NCBI GenBank assembly: GCA_946811695.1
Contig: OX328126.1
Coordinates: 5,044,962 to 5,108,961, forward strand
Source of the DNA: Gonocerus acuteangulatus
Taxonomy: Eukaryota; Arthropoda; Insecta; Hemiptera; Coreidae
Length of the DNA: 64,000 bases
Reading direction: 5' to 3'
Shown here: positions 12,139-23,635 of the stretch, piece by piece
Layout: each line of letters begins with the position of its first letter
Position numbering within the stretch: the first letter of the stretch is position 1
Translations under genes and position numbers: made by a program
Notes under the pieces: model-generated
What the model was told of the DNA's origin: nothing
Database searches by the model: none
The model's input: the letters and a program-made list of their open reading frames with translations, nothing else

Positions 12139-12482
12139 AAAATACAATGAAATATATCTTCTTTCTTGTATCTTCTGAAAACAATCTCACATACGTATGA
12201 GTCTAGAAAATACAATGAAATATATCCTCTTTCTTGTATCTTCTGTAAACAATCTCACATACGTATGAGTCTAGAAAATACAATGAAATATATCCTCTTT
12301 CTTGTATCTTCTGTAAACAATCTCACATACGTATGAGTCTAGAAAATACAATGAAATATATCCTCTTTCTTGTATCTTCTGTAAACAATCTCACATACGT
12401 ATGAGTCTAGAAAATACAATGAAATATATCATCTTTCTTGTATCTTCTGTAAACAATCTCACATACGTATGAGTCTAGAAAA
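12139..12482. repeat. 68-bp tandem repeat, 5 copies
   Basis: Units start at about 12139, 12207, 12275, 12343 and 12411. Each contains ACAATGAAATATATCCTCTT and ends ACATACGTATGAGTCTAG. Copies are almost identical. Confidence 0.95.
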
Positions 12483-12520
12483 TCTCTTCTGGTTCCACAT
12501 TCAATTTTCTTCCTTCTTTT

Positions 12521-12666
12521 AGCTCCGGCCCACAATAGCTCAATCCTTTGGGTATGGACTGCTGTTTTAGCGCCGGCCCACAATAGTTCAATCCTTTGGG
12601 TATGGACTTCTGTATTAGCGCCGGCCCACAATAGCTCAATCCTTTGGGTATGGACTTCTGTATTAG
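12521..12666. repeat. 48-bp tandem repeat, 3 copies
   Basis: Three copies of a unit holding GGCCCACAATAGCTCAATCC and TTTGGGTATGGACT. It begins about 40 bp after the 68-bp array. Confidence 0.95.
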
Positions 12667-13343
12667 GATAAACAATATTTAAATGGTACACAATATAAAG
12701 CCTGATACAACTTCAAAGTTTCTTGAATTATGTAGGTCCTTCATGTATAATTTTATTTTATTTTAAAATTGGAAAAAAATTATTATACTATTATTTAATA
12801 ATATGTTATGTTATTAAATGACAGTATAATAAATCACTAATAATATTAAAAAAAATGATAAGGTAAAGTAAAAAAGATTTATTATTTCTTTAGTTCATCC
12901 TCTATACCAAAATGTTTTATTAATGTTCTCAAAACTTGCACAAATCCGAAAACTTAAAAGCAAGTGCAAAATTTGTAACCATTATCCTGTTCCTATTTGC
13001 AAATAATTTGAAGCCCTGAGTGTATATTGATTTTCCGTTGCCTTTGCCGGAGCCCCACAACTTCCAGCCAAGAAAGTACTGCCAACTCCGAGATAAATTA
13101 CTCTGTTCTGTTTTTGACAAATCGTACTCGTTCCGACCTTGCACTCTTTCTGTTCCCACGGAGCTTTCACAGTCAAACACTATAGGACTACAATCATATC
13201 TAGGAAAAATTACCAAAGTTAAAAATATTCTTCCAAAATTGCTCTTGATGGTTCATTTAAATTTCTTGTAATTAGTATCAAGATAAAACGCACTAAATCA
13301 GGTGAGAGCTGCATAAAACAAGCAGATTTGCGATACATTTAAG
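12667..13343. other. No gene recognised
   Basis: AT-rich DNA with overlapping frames on both strands at 12929-13271. I could not assign either frame to a family, and overlap on both strands argues against a real gene. Confidence 0.5.
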
Positions 13344-13480
13344 AAAGTCCGACTCGCAGGAACTGCATCATCTTAGCGTGGTTCCACTCTTATCCCTAAT
13401 GTCATTTGAAAAGGTTGAAATAGAAACAGTTATCATTTTGGTTAGACCTTTCATGAAATATTTTATGACCCCTAATAGGT
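13344..13480 (+). mobile_element. Interspersed repeat family fragment D (5' end)
   Basis: AGTCCGACTCGCAGGAACTG followed by a TAGCGTGGTTCC variant and about 100 bp of the family's 5' region, then unrelated sequence. Confidence 0.65.
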
Positions 13481-13540
13481 CAAAGTTGTAAGGGTACATA
13501 CCTCTACATGACAGAAAAATGACTCCTTGGCCTTGTGAAG

Positions 13541-14112
13541 GTTCGCTCTAAAAACACACTCCTTACTGTATCTTATTTTCTTTTACCATAATACTACTTT
13601 TAAAGATAGATGTAATTTAAACGAAAACAACAACCAATTAATTGGAGACCCGGTAGCCGTGAGTGTTAAGGCGTGAGCTCTTAACACTCCGTGCCAATGG
13701 TCGTGGGTTCGCTCTAAAAACACACTCCTTACTGTATCTTATTTTCTTTTACCATAATACTACTTTTAAAGATAGATGTAATTTAAAAGAAAACAACAAC
13801 CAATTAATTGGAGACCCGGTAGCCGTGAGTGTTAAGGCGTGAGCACTTAACACTCCGTGTCAATGGTCGTGGGTTCGCTCTAAAAACACACTCCTTACTG
13901 TATCTTATTAACTTTTACCATAATACTACTTTTAAAGATAAATGTAATTTTAAAGAAAACAACAACCAATTAATTGGAGGCCCGGTAGCCGTGAGTGTTA
14001 AGGCGTGAGCTCTTAACACTCCGTGTCAATGGTCGTGGGTTCGCTCTAAAAACACACTCCTTACTGTATCTTATTTTCTTTTACCATAATACTACTTTTA
14101 AAGTTAAATGTT
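13541..14112 (+). repeat. 166-bp tandem array made of a SINE head plus flank (left part)
   Basis: Each unit consists of GGTTCGCTCTAAAAACACAC and about 80 bp of flank, then GGAGACCCGGTAGCCGTGAG through GTCGTGGGTTCG, i.e. the 5' half of a tRNA-like SINE cut inside its B box. SINE heads start near 13644, 13810 and 13976 (period 166). The array is interrupted near 14112 and resumes at 19137. Confidence 0.9.
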
Positions 14113-15026
14113 GAGCCATCAAAAAGGGTTATTGTTTCTAATGTTTTCCCTGCAATACCTAACGAAGCTATCGAAAATGCCTTGAAGAGGTTAGGTGTTG
14201 GCATAGTAACGCCCGTCCAGTGTTTGAAAGCTAGTCTTCAAGATCCACGCTTGGCTCATGTGCTTAGCCATAGGAGACAGCTGTTCATTAATCCTGAACA
14301 TAGCAACATGTTACCTTCCTCTTTGGTTATAAGAGTGAAAGAATTTTCTTGGAAAATATATTTGACTACAGAACGCATCAGCTGTTTTATTTGCAAAGGC
14401 AATCATTTAGCTGCCGTGTGTCCAGTTCAACGTAAAGTTAATATTGAAATCAGTGAACCTGATCATATTAACGTCGATGGAAGAATAAAAATTTCACAAA
14501 AAGATGCACAAAATTCACTGAAATAACTAAAGAGACAAATACTATCAGAGCCCATTCAAAGAGTGATGAGCCTGAACCAACAGATCCTGAAGTGGATCTA
14601 CTCAAGATAAACGAAGAAAATGCTCCTATCGTAGAAGAAGGAACCACCGTCCGTCGGAATTCGCTCGATGTTTCTCCTTCGGAAGGAAGCGATGAACTTA
14701 CGGATATGGACTTGGACTTGAAATTGACAAAGTTATTGCAGAAAAGTGCTGCGAGATTACAACTGATTGAATCACTTGAAGCTTCAAAATCCCCTTCGAC
14801 AGATAGTAATGTTCACTTAGATCCTCCTCCCCTAGAAGATATTAGCCCTGGAAGTGCAGCTGCTAACACGGAAGCAAGGAAAGCAGGGGCTCCGAAAGGA
14901 AATCCAAAAGATAAAAAGGTGAAGAAGGCAGAGGGATTAAGAAGGAAAGGAAGAACCACTCCGAAATCTGAAAGAACTCAGGCAAGAATCAAAAACAAAG
15001 AAGAACACAAAATACTTACAAAGTAG
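14113..15026 (+). pseudogene. Gag-like LINE ORF1 fragment with zinc knuckle
   Basis: Open sequence reads from at least 14116 (SKRVIVSNVFPAIP...) without an obvious ATG. It includes a CFICKGNHLAAVC zinc knuckle near 14380-14420, and stops at 14526. A second frame (14592-15026) continues with an acidic then very Lys/Arg-rich tail, so the two probably were one ORF1 now broken by a frameshift or stop. This gag differs from the one at 17982-19061 on the other strand, so a second LINE family is present. An A/CAAA-rich tract at 15231-15276 may be its tail. Confidence 0.5.
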
Positions 15027-15292
15027 AAACAGTAGTTTTTAAGTTCTTGTTAAGGTACTACGCACAGCTGTTCCACTTGTTGTCAATAATTTGTTATTCT
15101 TGCTTTAATATGGTGAAATTAATTTTCTTATTCTTCGTTAATTTCTTTAATGTTCATGATTTTATTTTTATGTAATTTTCAGAAGAAAAATATTTTTATT
15201 TTGGACCAAAACAATTGTTTTTTCCACAAATTGAAAGAAAAAGAAAACAAACAAACAAACAAACAAAAAAAAATTATAAATTGCTCTTTACA

Positions 15293-17995
15293 TTAAAATA
15301 AAATGTCTTGATACAGCCTCGGCTTCAGGCGTCGTGCTGTAGGTTCTCCAAGGTGGTAGATTGTGGCAGCTGAAGAAAGAGGTAGTTTGTCTTGATACCT
15401 TCGGGTCAGTTCTTCGATGTGAAATGCGATTGGATCAACCCCCAGTTCTCGATGGAGCAAGGTGTTTCGAACGAACCAAGGGGCGTTGGCTGCAATCCGC
15501 AGCACTTTGTTTTGTAAAGTCTGAAGTCGTCTGATGTTCGTCGAGTTTGTTCCATACCACACAGGGCAGGCGTAAGTCAGTATTGGGAGGATCATGGTCT
15601 TGTAAAGGAGTGTGACTAGTGAAGGTCGGAGTGATGTTTTTCTGTTCATCAGTGGGTATAGTTTTGAAAGTCTGGTGTGTGCATGTCGTAATTTTATATT
15701 AGTGTGGAGCTTCCATGTAAGTCGTGTATCGAAGTGTAGTCCTAGGTAACACACACCTTGGTCCTTCGGACACCAAGGAACTGGGAGTCCATCCAATCGA
15801 ATTTCTGGAATTTCTTCGTTTGAGAACCTCCGAAGTGAAAATACTTTTGCCTCAGTCTTGGTTGAATTAAGGGCCAGACGCCATTTCCTGAACCAGTGGG
15901 TCAACGAGTTCGCCGATGTTTGTAGATTGTGAACCATCGTATTCAGACTCCTGTGACTGGATAAGACGAGTGTGTCGTCGGCAAATGTTGCGAGCTGAGC
16001 GTATGAATCTTCCTCGGGCATGTCGGAGACGTAGAGAAGATAGAGAAGGGGGCTCAATATGGCTCCTTGTGGTACTCCAGCTTCCAAGGTGATCTTGCGG
16101 CTTAGGGTGGTCCCGACACGGATTTGGCACGTTCGATCTTCCAGAAAGGACTTTATGGAAGAGAGAAGATTGGCTGGTGGTGATGTTTTCTTCAGTTTAT
16201 ATAATAAACCCTGGTGCCAAACTGAATCGAAGGCCCCCTTCAAGTCCAAGAATAAGCCAGCTGTGTATTCCTTGGCTTCGAACCCTTTAACTATTGCCTC
16301 TGCAACTCTCTGTGCTTGGTGCGTGGCAGAGTGATGGTGTCGGAAGCCAAACTGATGAGATGGAATGATTGATATTTCTTCAAGATGTTGCCGTAGTCTT
16401 TTCTCTATGCATTTTTCCAGCAGTTTGCCGAGAGTACATAATAGACTTATGGGGCGATAACTGGCAGGACTATGCTTGGGCTTCCCCTCCTTATAGAACA
16501 TTAGTACGATCGCATTCTTCCATGTCTTGGGAAAGTACCCCAACCTCAAGCAGGCGTTAAAGAGTCCGACCAAATAGGCGATCGTCTTCCTGGGCAGCTT
16601 TTTCAGAATAAAATTCGGAATCTGATCCTCCCCTGGCGCTTTTCGGTTCTTCAGTTTCCTGATATACCCCTTGAGCTCCTGTGGAGTTATGTAGTCAGTA
16701 AGTGCACCGTCTGCGGTCAAAGGCTCTCTTAAAAAATCGTCCACTGTAGTATCGGTCTCAGGGTCGTGTCTGTCTAGCGGTCTTGCAATCGTCTGTAAGT
16801 GAGTGCCAAAAATATCGCATTTCTCTTCGTCAGTAGTCGCTGTCCGTTGGTCTGTTTTCAGGGTAGGGAGTGCAGGAATTTTACCAAGGATTCTCCTTGT
16901 TTCTCTCCAAAGACTATTGTCACCTGGGTCCAGATCAGAAACGTAGGCTTTGTAGGACATAATTTTCTCTGACTCTAGGAGGAATCTAATTTTACGGCCC
17001 AATCTGTTTACACGAGTCTTGTCTACCGGGTCTCTATATCTCTGCCACCTTTTCCTAATGATATTCTTGTCGTGGATAAGCTGTAGAATATAGGCCGGAG
17101 TCTTAGAACACTTAGAAGTATGTAACCTAGTCTGGGGCTGTAGTGTTGAGTGTTGTATTGATGTGCGTATGTGTTCTGAGAGTGTCGAGGCGGATATATC
17201 AATGTCTTCTGTACTTTCGTATATGTATGGCACATCCAGAATATGCATAGCATGTGTGAATAGTTCCCAGTCCACGCGTCCGTTAATAAGCTTGGGGAGA
17301 TTTGGTGAAAATTGAGGCGAATCATGAAATGTACAAATAACTGGTAAATGGTCGGAATCCAAGTCTGTAAGTGTGTCGTGATAAAGCGGGTAGCGTACGT
17401 TGTGAAGTACAGCAATGTCTAATATGTCCGGTTGATATCTGTCCTGTGTTGGGTAGTGTGTTGGTTCGTCAGGTGCTGATATATGCAGTCCTAAGTTCGT
17501 AGATATGTGTTCAAGTCGTGTTCCATTAGAGTTCAGTGTTCTACAGCCCCAGAGTGGGTTTTTACTATTCAGATCTCCGAGCAAAACAGTCGGAGCTCCA
17601 GAAAAAATGCACTCAAAGTCGGATTCAATGAGGCGTATTCCAGGCCGGTGATATGCTGCCAGAATATTGATGTTTGTGTTATTGTTTAGTGTTAGTGTAA
17701 TTCCAACAACTTGTAAGTTTTGTAGTGTAGGTAAGTAGATTTCAGTGTGTATTAATCGTCTCTGTACAAGTATAGCGACACCTCCCCGTCTGGTCTCCTG
17801 GTCCGTTCTGTACACAGTATAGCCAGGAATTCGTAGTCTGTCTGTTTCAGTTAGGTGCGTCTCCGTAATACATGCTACGTGCACAACGTGTCTGTTTAGG
17901 AAGTCTGTCAGTAAGCTCACGCGGTTCCGTAGTCCCGCGGCGTTCCAATTTAAAAGGTTTAGGTTGTGGTATGAAGCTAGATTAGAACAATCCAT
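15293..17995 (-). CDS. Jockey-like LINE ORF2: endonuclease-reverse transcriptase
   Basis: An uninterrupted 900-aa frame starting at an ATG. N-terminal APE-type endonuclease with LLNWNAAGLRNR, CITETHL, GGVAILVQ, LGDLNSKNPLWGC and LDSDHLPVICTF. Then reverse transcriptase with KAPGEDQIPNFILKKLP, YRPISLLCTLGKLLEK, HQFGFRHHHSATHQAQRV, GLFLDLKGAFDSVWH, GVPQGAILSPLLYLLYVSDM and the catalytic FADD (about residues 671-674). It ends soon after the thumb, as Jockey-clade proteins do, without RNase H. It overlaps ORF1 by 14 nt, the usual arrangement. The frame is intact, so the copy may be young. It copies LINE RNA into DNA at nicked chromosomal targets. Confidence 0.92.
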   Translation of the reverse strand: MDCSNLASYHNLNLLNWNAAGLRNRVSLLTDFLNRHVVHVACITETHLTETDRLRIPGYTVYRTDQETRRGGVAILVQRRLIHTEIYLPTLQNLQVVGITLTLNNNTNINILAAYHRPGIRLIESDFECIFSGAPTVLLGDLNSKNPLWGCRTLNSNGTRLEHISTNLGLHISAPDEPTHYPTQDRYQPDILDIAVLHNVRYPLYHDTLTDLDSDHLPVICTFHDSPQFSPNLPKLINGRVDWELFTHAMHILDVPYIYESTEDIDISASTLSEHIRTSIQHSTLQPQTRLHTSKCSKTPAYILQLIHDKNIIRKRWQRYRDPVDKTRVNRLGRKIRFLLESEKIMSYKAYVSDLDPGDNSLWRETRRILGKIPALPTLKTDQRTATTDEEKCDIFGTHLQTIARPLDRHDPETDTTVDDFLREPLTADGALTDYITPQELKGYIRKLKNRKAPGEDQIPNFILKKLPRKTIAYLVGLFNACLRLGYFPKTWKNAIVLMFYKEGKPKHSPASYRPISLLCTLGKLLEKCIEKRLRQHLEEISIIPSHQFGFRHHHSATHQAQRVAEAIVKGFEAKEYTAGLFLDLKGAFDSVWHQGLLYKLKKTSPPANLLSSIKSFLEDRTCQIRVGTTLSRKITLEAGVPQGAILSPLLYLLYVSDMPEEDSYAQLATFADDTLVLSSHRSLNTMVHNLQTSANSLTHWFRKWRLALNSTKTEAKVFSLRRFSNEEIPEIRLDGLPVPWCPKDQGVCYLGLHFDTRLTWKLHTNIKLRHAHTRLSKLYPLMNRKTSLRPSLVTLLYKTMILPILTYACPVWYGTNSTNIRRLQTLQNKVLRIAANAPWFVRNTLLHRELGVDPIAFHIEELTRRYQDKLPLSSAATIYHLGEPTARRLKPRLYQDILF

Positions 17996-19061
17996 TTTGA
18001 GATGAAAACATGGAAGTCAACAGTTTAGTGAAAAATGTCTTGATTTGAGGTAAGAACGGCTTCATGAGTGTCGTCAAGAATTTTGAAATGTCGAAGGTAG
18101 AGTCAGCTGTTTTGTCTTGATTTGTCTGTGGTGTCCTTAGATGTTCTCTTTCCGTCCAGACATTTGGTCGTGGAGCCTCCGGGGGAGAGATTTGGTGTGT
18201 TGTGGTCTGTGTACTAGGAGGTGTGGTGTTTTGTGTGTTTGGAGGTGAAGTGTTTTGTTTTTGTATTTGTGTAGTGGCAGCCCGTCTAGAACGAGATTTC
18301 TCGTAGTTCATGTAAACTTGGCAACCTCTATACCTGGCGCTGTGGTTACCATTGCAATTGATACATTTAGCAGTGCTGGATCTATCGGTACAAAGAGAAA
18401 GAGGGTGATCCCCCGCACATTTTGCACACTTAGGATCCAGACGGCAGTGTTTCTTAGTGTGGCCTATTCTTAAACAGTTAGCGCACTGTAAGGGGCGTTT
18501 GGATCGGCGTCTAGTTTCCACAGTAACGACCATATTGCAAAGTCTATCCAATTCTAGAACCGATTTGCCATTCTCGTTATTGTCAAGCTCAATTGCAACA
18601 AGAGGTGTGGGAAATCTTTCTTTATTGTATAGTCTTGTAGCTTTCTGTGCTGGGTAGCCTCGCCTCTTCAAGTCATCAAGGACATCGTCCTCGGAAACAT
18701 TGAAAGGCAGGCCTCGTATCACGGCTGAGAAAGTTCGGTCGGGATTGGAAATCAAGAAGTATTTAATGTCAGGAGTTTCGTCAAAGAATTTTGTCACATT
18801 CCTAAAATCCTCAATACTAGACAAGGATATCTTTATTTTCTTATAAAGCATTGTACAATCAAATGTGGATTTCGCAACGCCTTCAAGATCAGCAACGAGC
18901 TGCTTGGTATCAATAAATGAATTTTCGTCAGAAACAACAACAAAAATGGGTGGAATCTTTGGTGATTGGGGGCTGTCTGTGATGTCAGCTGTTCGGGTTA
19001 TCCGTGTAGTCTGATGTCTGTTAGGTCTTGTAATTTTCAAAATTCTACACTTAAATTGCAC
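17982..19061 (-). CDS. Jockey-like LINE ORF1 (Gag), start uncertain
   Basis: A 359-aa frame with the Jockey Gag layout: PPIFVVVSDENSF, an RRM-like region with VIRGLPFNVSEDDV, then three zinc knuckles (CANCLRIGHTKKHC, CAKCAGDHPLSLC, CINCNGNHSARYRGC) and a Thr/Pro-rich tail. The listed start is a GTG; there is no in-frame ATG ahead of the conserved domain, so the N-terminus may be 5'-truncated or start upstream outside the preserved element. Gag binds the LINE RNA to form the transposition RNP. Confidence 0.85.
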   Translation of the reverse strand: MQFKCRILKITRPNRHQTTRITRTADITDSPQSPKIPPIFVVVSDENSFIDTKQLVADLEGVAKSTFDCTMLYKKIKISLSSIEDFRNVTKFFDETPDIKYFLISNPDRTFSAVIRGLPFNVSEDDVLDDLKRRGYPAQKATRLYNKERFPTPLVAIELDNNENGKSVLELDRLCNMVVTVETRRRSKRPLQCANCLRIGHTKKHCRLDPKCAKCAGDHPLSLCTDRSSTAKCINCNGNHSARYRGCQVYMNYEKSRSRRAATTQIQKQNTSPPNTQNTTPPSTQTTTHQISPPEAPRPNVWTEREHLRTPQTNQDKTADSTFDISKFLTTLMKPFLPQIKTFFTKLLTSMFSSQNGLF

Positions 19062-19136
19062 ATTGTAATAATGAAATTAAAGGAGAAAATCGCTTTGTTG
19101 CGAGGCTCCTAAAATAAAATAAAATAAAAATAAATA

Positions 19137-19770
19137 AAGATAAATGTAATTTTAAAGAAAACAACAACCAATTAATTGGAGACCCGGTAGCCGTGAGTGT
19201 TAAGGCGTGAGCTCTTAACACTCCGTGTCAATGGTCGTGGGTTCGCTCTAAAAACACACTCCTTACTGTATCTTATTTTCTTTTACCATAATACTACTTT
19301 TAAAGATAAATGTAATTTTAAAGAAAACAACAACCAATTAATTGGAGACCCGGTAGCCGTGGGGGTTAAGGCGTGAGTGTTAAGGCGTGAGCTCTTAACA
19401 CTCCGTGCCAATGGTCGTGGGTTCGCTCTAAAAACACACTCCTTACTGTATCTTATTTTCTTTTACCATAATACTACTTTTAAAGATAAATGTAATTTTA
19501 AAGAAAACAACAACCAATTAATTGGAGACCCGGTAGCCGTGGGGGTTAAGGCGTGAGTGTTAAGGCGTGAGCTCTTAACACTCCGTGCCAATGGTCGTGG
19601 GTTCGCTCTAAAAACACACTCCTTACTGTATCTTATTTTCTTTTACCATAATACTACTTTTAAAGATAAATGTAATTTTAAAGAAAACAACAACCAATTA
19701 ATTGGAGACCCGGTAGCCGTGAGTGTTAAGGCGTGAGCTCTTAACACTCCGTGCCAATGGTCGTGGGTTC
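19137..19770 (+). repeat. 166-bp SINE-head tandem array (right part)
   Basis: Continuation of the array at 13541-14112. Heads start near 19180, 19346, 19528 and 19704. Two units carry a small internal duplication around GTTAAGGCGTGAG, giving slightly longer units. The last copy runs on into a full SINE instead of being cut at GGGTTCG. Confidence 0.9.
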
Positions 19771-19916
19771 GATTCCTACTAGGGGCGGTGGCTTTTCTTT
19801 CGAAAAAAAGAAAAGGCATCACCCCTATCCTGGCTAGAAAAGGGTGGTAACCTATAGATAACCCGTCCTAAAATTCGTAGTTAATAATAAATGGACGTTA
19901 AAATTTAAATAAAAAA
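19704..19916 (+). mobile_element. tRNA-derived SINE, complete copy
   Basis: It has a 5' tRNA-like head with an A-box-like TAGCCGTGAGTGTTAAGGC and a perfect B box GGTTCGATTCC. A body with GGGGCGGTGGC and AAAAGGGTGGTAACC follows, then an A-rich tail. The same family lies at about 34540-34738 on the minus strand. It would be transcribed by Pol III from the internal boxes. Confidence 0.85.
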
Positions 19917-19939
19917 AATAAAAACCAATTAAAAACTGA

Positions 19940-20554
19940 GTTAAACGACCGCTAAAACACGTTTGAAGTTTAAGGACTTATTTCTGTGAATGACAACCCC
20001 TAATCAAACATTTCATCAGAATCTTTTTTGTAGAACATTTAGTAAGCTTTCGAATGGTAACCTTCCACATACCAAGATTCCCAACCGTTTTCATGTATAT
20101 TAATAAAATATTATATTCTTTCCTTAACTCGAAACGTAACCAAAATTTAAACATCTTTGTTTGCATGAGTTTTTGAAAAGCAGAAAATATTTCAACTGAA
20201 TTTCATGATTCTAAGTACCCAAATTAAAAACTTGATTCAACAATTATTTTTCCAATTTTCTCAAAAACGGTTAAACCTATCACCTTAAAAATGGTTTCAT
20301 TCGTTTTCATAGGTCAGAAGCATATACAACGATTATATGCAAGAATATGATGTATGCGCAACGATTTTCGTCGCTCGAATTTCTCTCCAAAAACCATGTT
20401 CCTGTGGACGGATTTGAGCCTCGAGTCTCCATTATTTTCGTTCTCTATGGGTTCTGAAACGTAAAATTTTCAAGTCTGCACTTGGGAATTGCGTCTTGAG
20501 GTCAGCCCTATAAGCGGGGCTCCTCCCAATGAAGGGAAGGAGGGACCGCGTTAC
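19940..20554 (+). mobile_element. Interspersed repeat family fragment E (3' part)
   Basis: Begins inside the family's interior (ACTTATTTCTGTGAATGAC) and ends GAGGGACCGCGTTA after the usual GGGGCTCCTCCC stem half. Diverged from copies B and F. Confidence 0.65.
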
Positions 20555-21315
20555 AAATATATATTTTTCCTGTAACTATACTCTGAGGTAGAGCGACCAA
20601 TAACTTGGTTGTATTCCCCGCCTACCTCCGATATCCAGCAGCTGTAATCTTGTTGTGAGATATCCATCAAGAGATCATTAACCTCCATCAACAGCCATAA
20701 TGAGATGCAGTGTAATTGCATTATCCTACTTAGCCGATGCATTATGCAGATCAGCCAATGTTTTCTTACATATGTTTGCATAGGCTATTATATCAATTAT
20801 CTTTATTATTAATTAAAACTAGCTGAATACCCGTGATTCTTCAAGGCAGATAAGTATTTATTTTATTGCGTTAAATAATGTATCATCAAAATTAACGCTA
20901 CTATATAATTTTGTGCAGTTTATTATAACACGGTTCCCGTCATACTATATGTAATTCATCGATTGATAAGTAATCAATGTATGATGTTTCTTGACACTGG
21001 GGTGCTCCGAACCAGTGTCAACAAACAGATAACCTATAGATAACCCGTTATCTATAGGCTAGCAGTAATAGGTGTTTAACCAGTACAGGTTAAAATTTGT
21101 TGTCAATAATGAATATACGTATGTTAAAATTTAAAAATTGATATCATTTGGAAACCACCCCTTATATTTGCGAGCATTACCAAGAAGTGTTCTGACTGGG
21201 GATGCTGATGGGTGAGGAGGCTGTGCAAGGGTTCGGGATATTATTACCTTGGATGGACCATCACCAGGTAAAGCGTAAACTCTATGAGGGACAAAATGAC
21301 AGTTTATTTCTAGTA
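20555..21315. other. No gene; partial SINE-body fragment
   Basis: Mostly unassigned AT-rich DNA. Around 21028-21130 AACCTATAGATAACCCG and GTTAAAATTTAAA match the 3' body of the tRNA SINE. Confidence 0.5.
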
Positions 21316-21535
21316 ATTCAAGGCAGTGTTGGGCAAAAAATATTCAGAATGATGAATAAAGATTAATGAATAAATGTATTATTTTATTCATGAATGAAGA
21401 ATAATTACTTTTATTCATTATTCGTTATTCTGTGAATGAAGTTTATGTTTTATTCACAAATTATTCGAATGATCAATCAGAATAAACATATTTTAGTGAA
21501 TAATGATAGATTTATTATGATGTTGGCAGCCGGAA

Positions 21536-21598
<63 letters not shown>

Positions 21599-21794
21599 CT
21601 TTTGAGTAGGATTAATCAGTAGACCAACTAGAAATAAATAATAACACATGATGAATAACGAATAATGAATAACGAATAATTTTGTGAATAATTCATGATG
21701 TACCGTGTGAATAAGATAATTCAGTGAATTATTCATCATTCACTAAAAATTTATTTGAATAATCATTCGAATAATGCCCAACAGTGATTCAAGG
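21316..21794. mobile_element. hAT-like MITE with perfect 8-bp target duplication
   Basis: The element is 21324-21786. Its left terminus is CAGTGTTGGGCA and its right terminus, reversed, CACTGTTGGGCA. ATTCAAGG flanks it on both sides (21316-21323 and 21787-21794). Terminal CAGTG...GGGCA and 8-bp duplications are hAT hallmarks. The interior is ATTCATTATTC-type repeats and a (TA)n run (21538-21595), with no transposase. Confidence 0.92.
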
Positions 21795-22479
21795 TCTGCC
21801 ATCGTAGTTGAAATTAACCGCCATTAATAATAATACTATGAAATAGATACAGTACAATAACACCTGTTCTGTTATCGTCCTAGCAACGCATGCTGCCTAG
21901 GCTTGCTTGCTCTAACTAAAAATTCAAACCCCTCTAAAAATACTTAAAAATGTGAATATCAAAAAATCCTTTCTTGGCGAGTCTTCACATCCTAAAGGGA
22001 GTGTCCATGCAAAATTTCAAAAGTTCCTGAGTGAGTGAGTGGTATTTCACAAATATATAGTAGAATCATGAATGCAAGCTACGTACAAACTCTGTAGGAT
22101 TGGTTTAAACATTTTTTCCTCAGCCATTTGTCATTATTAGGGACCGGATACTTAGGTTTTCACCTTTTTTTTCCTTTCATCTAAACAGGATACTGATCGG
22201 GTATTTATATGATTCGTGACTTGTAGTATCATTCCTGCAAATTTGAAAAAAAAAACCTAAAATAACCTATTCTTGCTGTTATGACCTAAAATCACCAAAA
22301 TGACGATTTAATGACCTAGACATACCTAATCTTTAAAATAGACAATACAAAGAAAATATGGTGTGAGAATTTTTGTATTTGTTAATTCTTTCCGCTCATA
22401 GGAGTGTGTTTCCTGTCCTGTTTAAACCTCTTTAAGAAAATCTAGGCACCTATATGGTAATTTACTGTAACAAGGGGTA
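21795..22479. other. No gene recognised
   Basis: AT-rich DNA; short poly-A near 22245. Nothing supported. Confidence 0.5.
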
Positions 22480-22760
22480 ATACCTATCCCCAAAAAAACA
22501 TAAATGTGAAATAGAGGCCAAGTTCCTGCCCCCACAAAGAAACACTCCCTTCCTCAAAAATATCCCGTCCTAAAACCCCCCTAAAACGCCTTACCATTCT
22601 ACACTCCAAAAAAGTAGTATGAGTTGGTGTATTAATTCAACCAAAAATATTTGCCAATACAAGAGATGATACAAGAAAGAAATGTCCAAGTTCATTACTT
22701 GGAAGACCTCATAGTTACTTACTAAGAACAGTAAAGACACTTCAACTGACCTTTAAAAAA

Positions 22761-23432
22761 AGTCCGTCTCGCAGGAACTGCATCATCTTAGCGCGGTTCC
22801 GTTCATATCCCTAGTCTAATTTTGAAAGATTAAAATAGAAGCAGTTATTATTTTGGTTCCACCAGTCTTTTTTTTTAATTAATTATTATAATGGCGTGTC
22901 AACCCTTAAGGTCACTAATGCCATTCCTGTGAGTAGTAAAGTCTTGAAAGGTCATGATTTACAATCTTACCTGGAAGGGTCGGCTACACTAGAAACGGAC
23001 CCGCTAGTGGCAAGGTCTATGAATCTTGGAAATCTATATTTCTAACAATAAATTGTTTTTGTTATTTTACTTAACCAGTTTTATTGTCAAATACATTATA
23101 CATAAAATATTAAACGTAACAAAAATTTCAACATATTAGTTTTAATGAAAGTAGAACATGCAGAAAATGTTTCAACTGAATCCCATGATTCTAAGTACCC
23201 AAACCAAAAACGGTATTCAAAAACTATTTTTTTAAGCACTCATTTCTCCGATGAATCGATAATTGCTTCAGAATTATTAGCATTTAGTAAGCTTTCGAAT
23301 GGTAAGGATCCGCTTATGAAGATTTCAAACCGTTTTCGAGATATAAGGAAAATAATTTAAAAAAATAAAAAAATAAAATTAAGGAAAATATACAAAGTAC
23401 CCAAAACTTTTTAAGGGTGTCCAGAGAGTGAT

Positions 23433-23498
<66 letters not shown>

Positions 23499-23635
23499 AA
23501 TTTGAAACACCGTTATTTTCGGTCTCTCAGGGGTTCTTAAACGCAAACTTTTTTGTCGGGACTTCTGGATTGCGTCATGAGGCCTCCGTTTGGAGGACGG
23601 GGTCCTCCATATGGAGAGAGGGAGGAACCGCGCTA
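22761..23635 (+). mobile_element. Interspersed repeat family copy F
   Basis: Starts AGTCCGTCTCGCAGGAACTG and ends GAGGAACCGCGCTA. The interior is shorter than in copy B. It includes (CA)n(TA)n at 23430-23497 in the position where other copies carry (TA)n. Confidence 0.8.

Noticed and set aside
12929..13271. Overlapping frames on both strands, possibly a gene
   Set aside because: No recognisable domain, and mutually overlapping; I could not support either.
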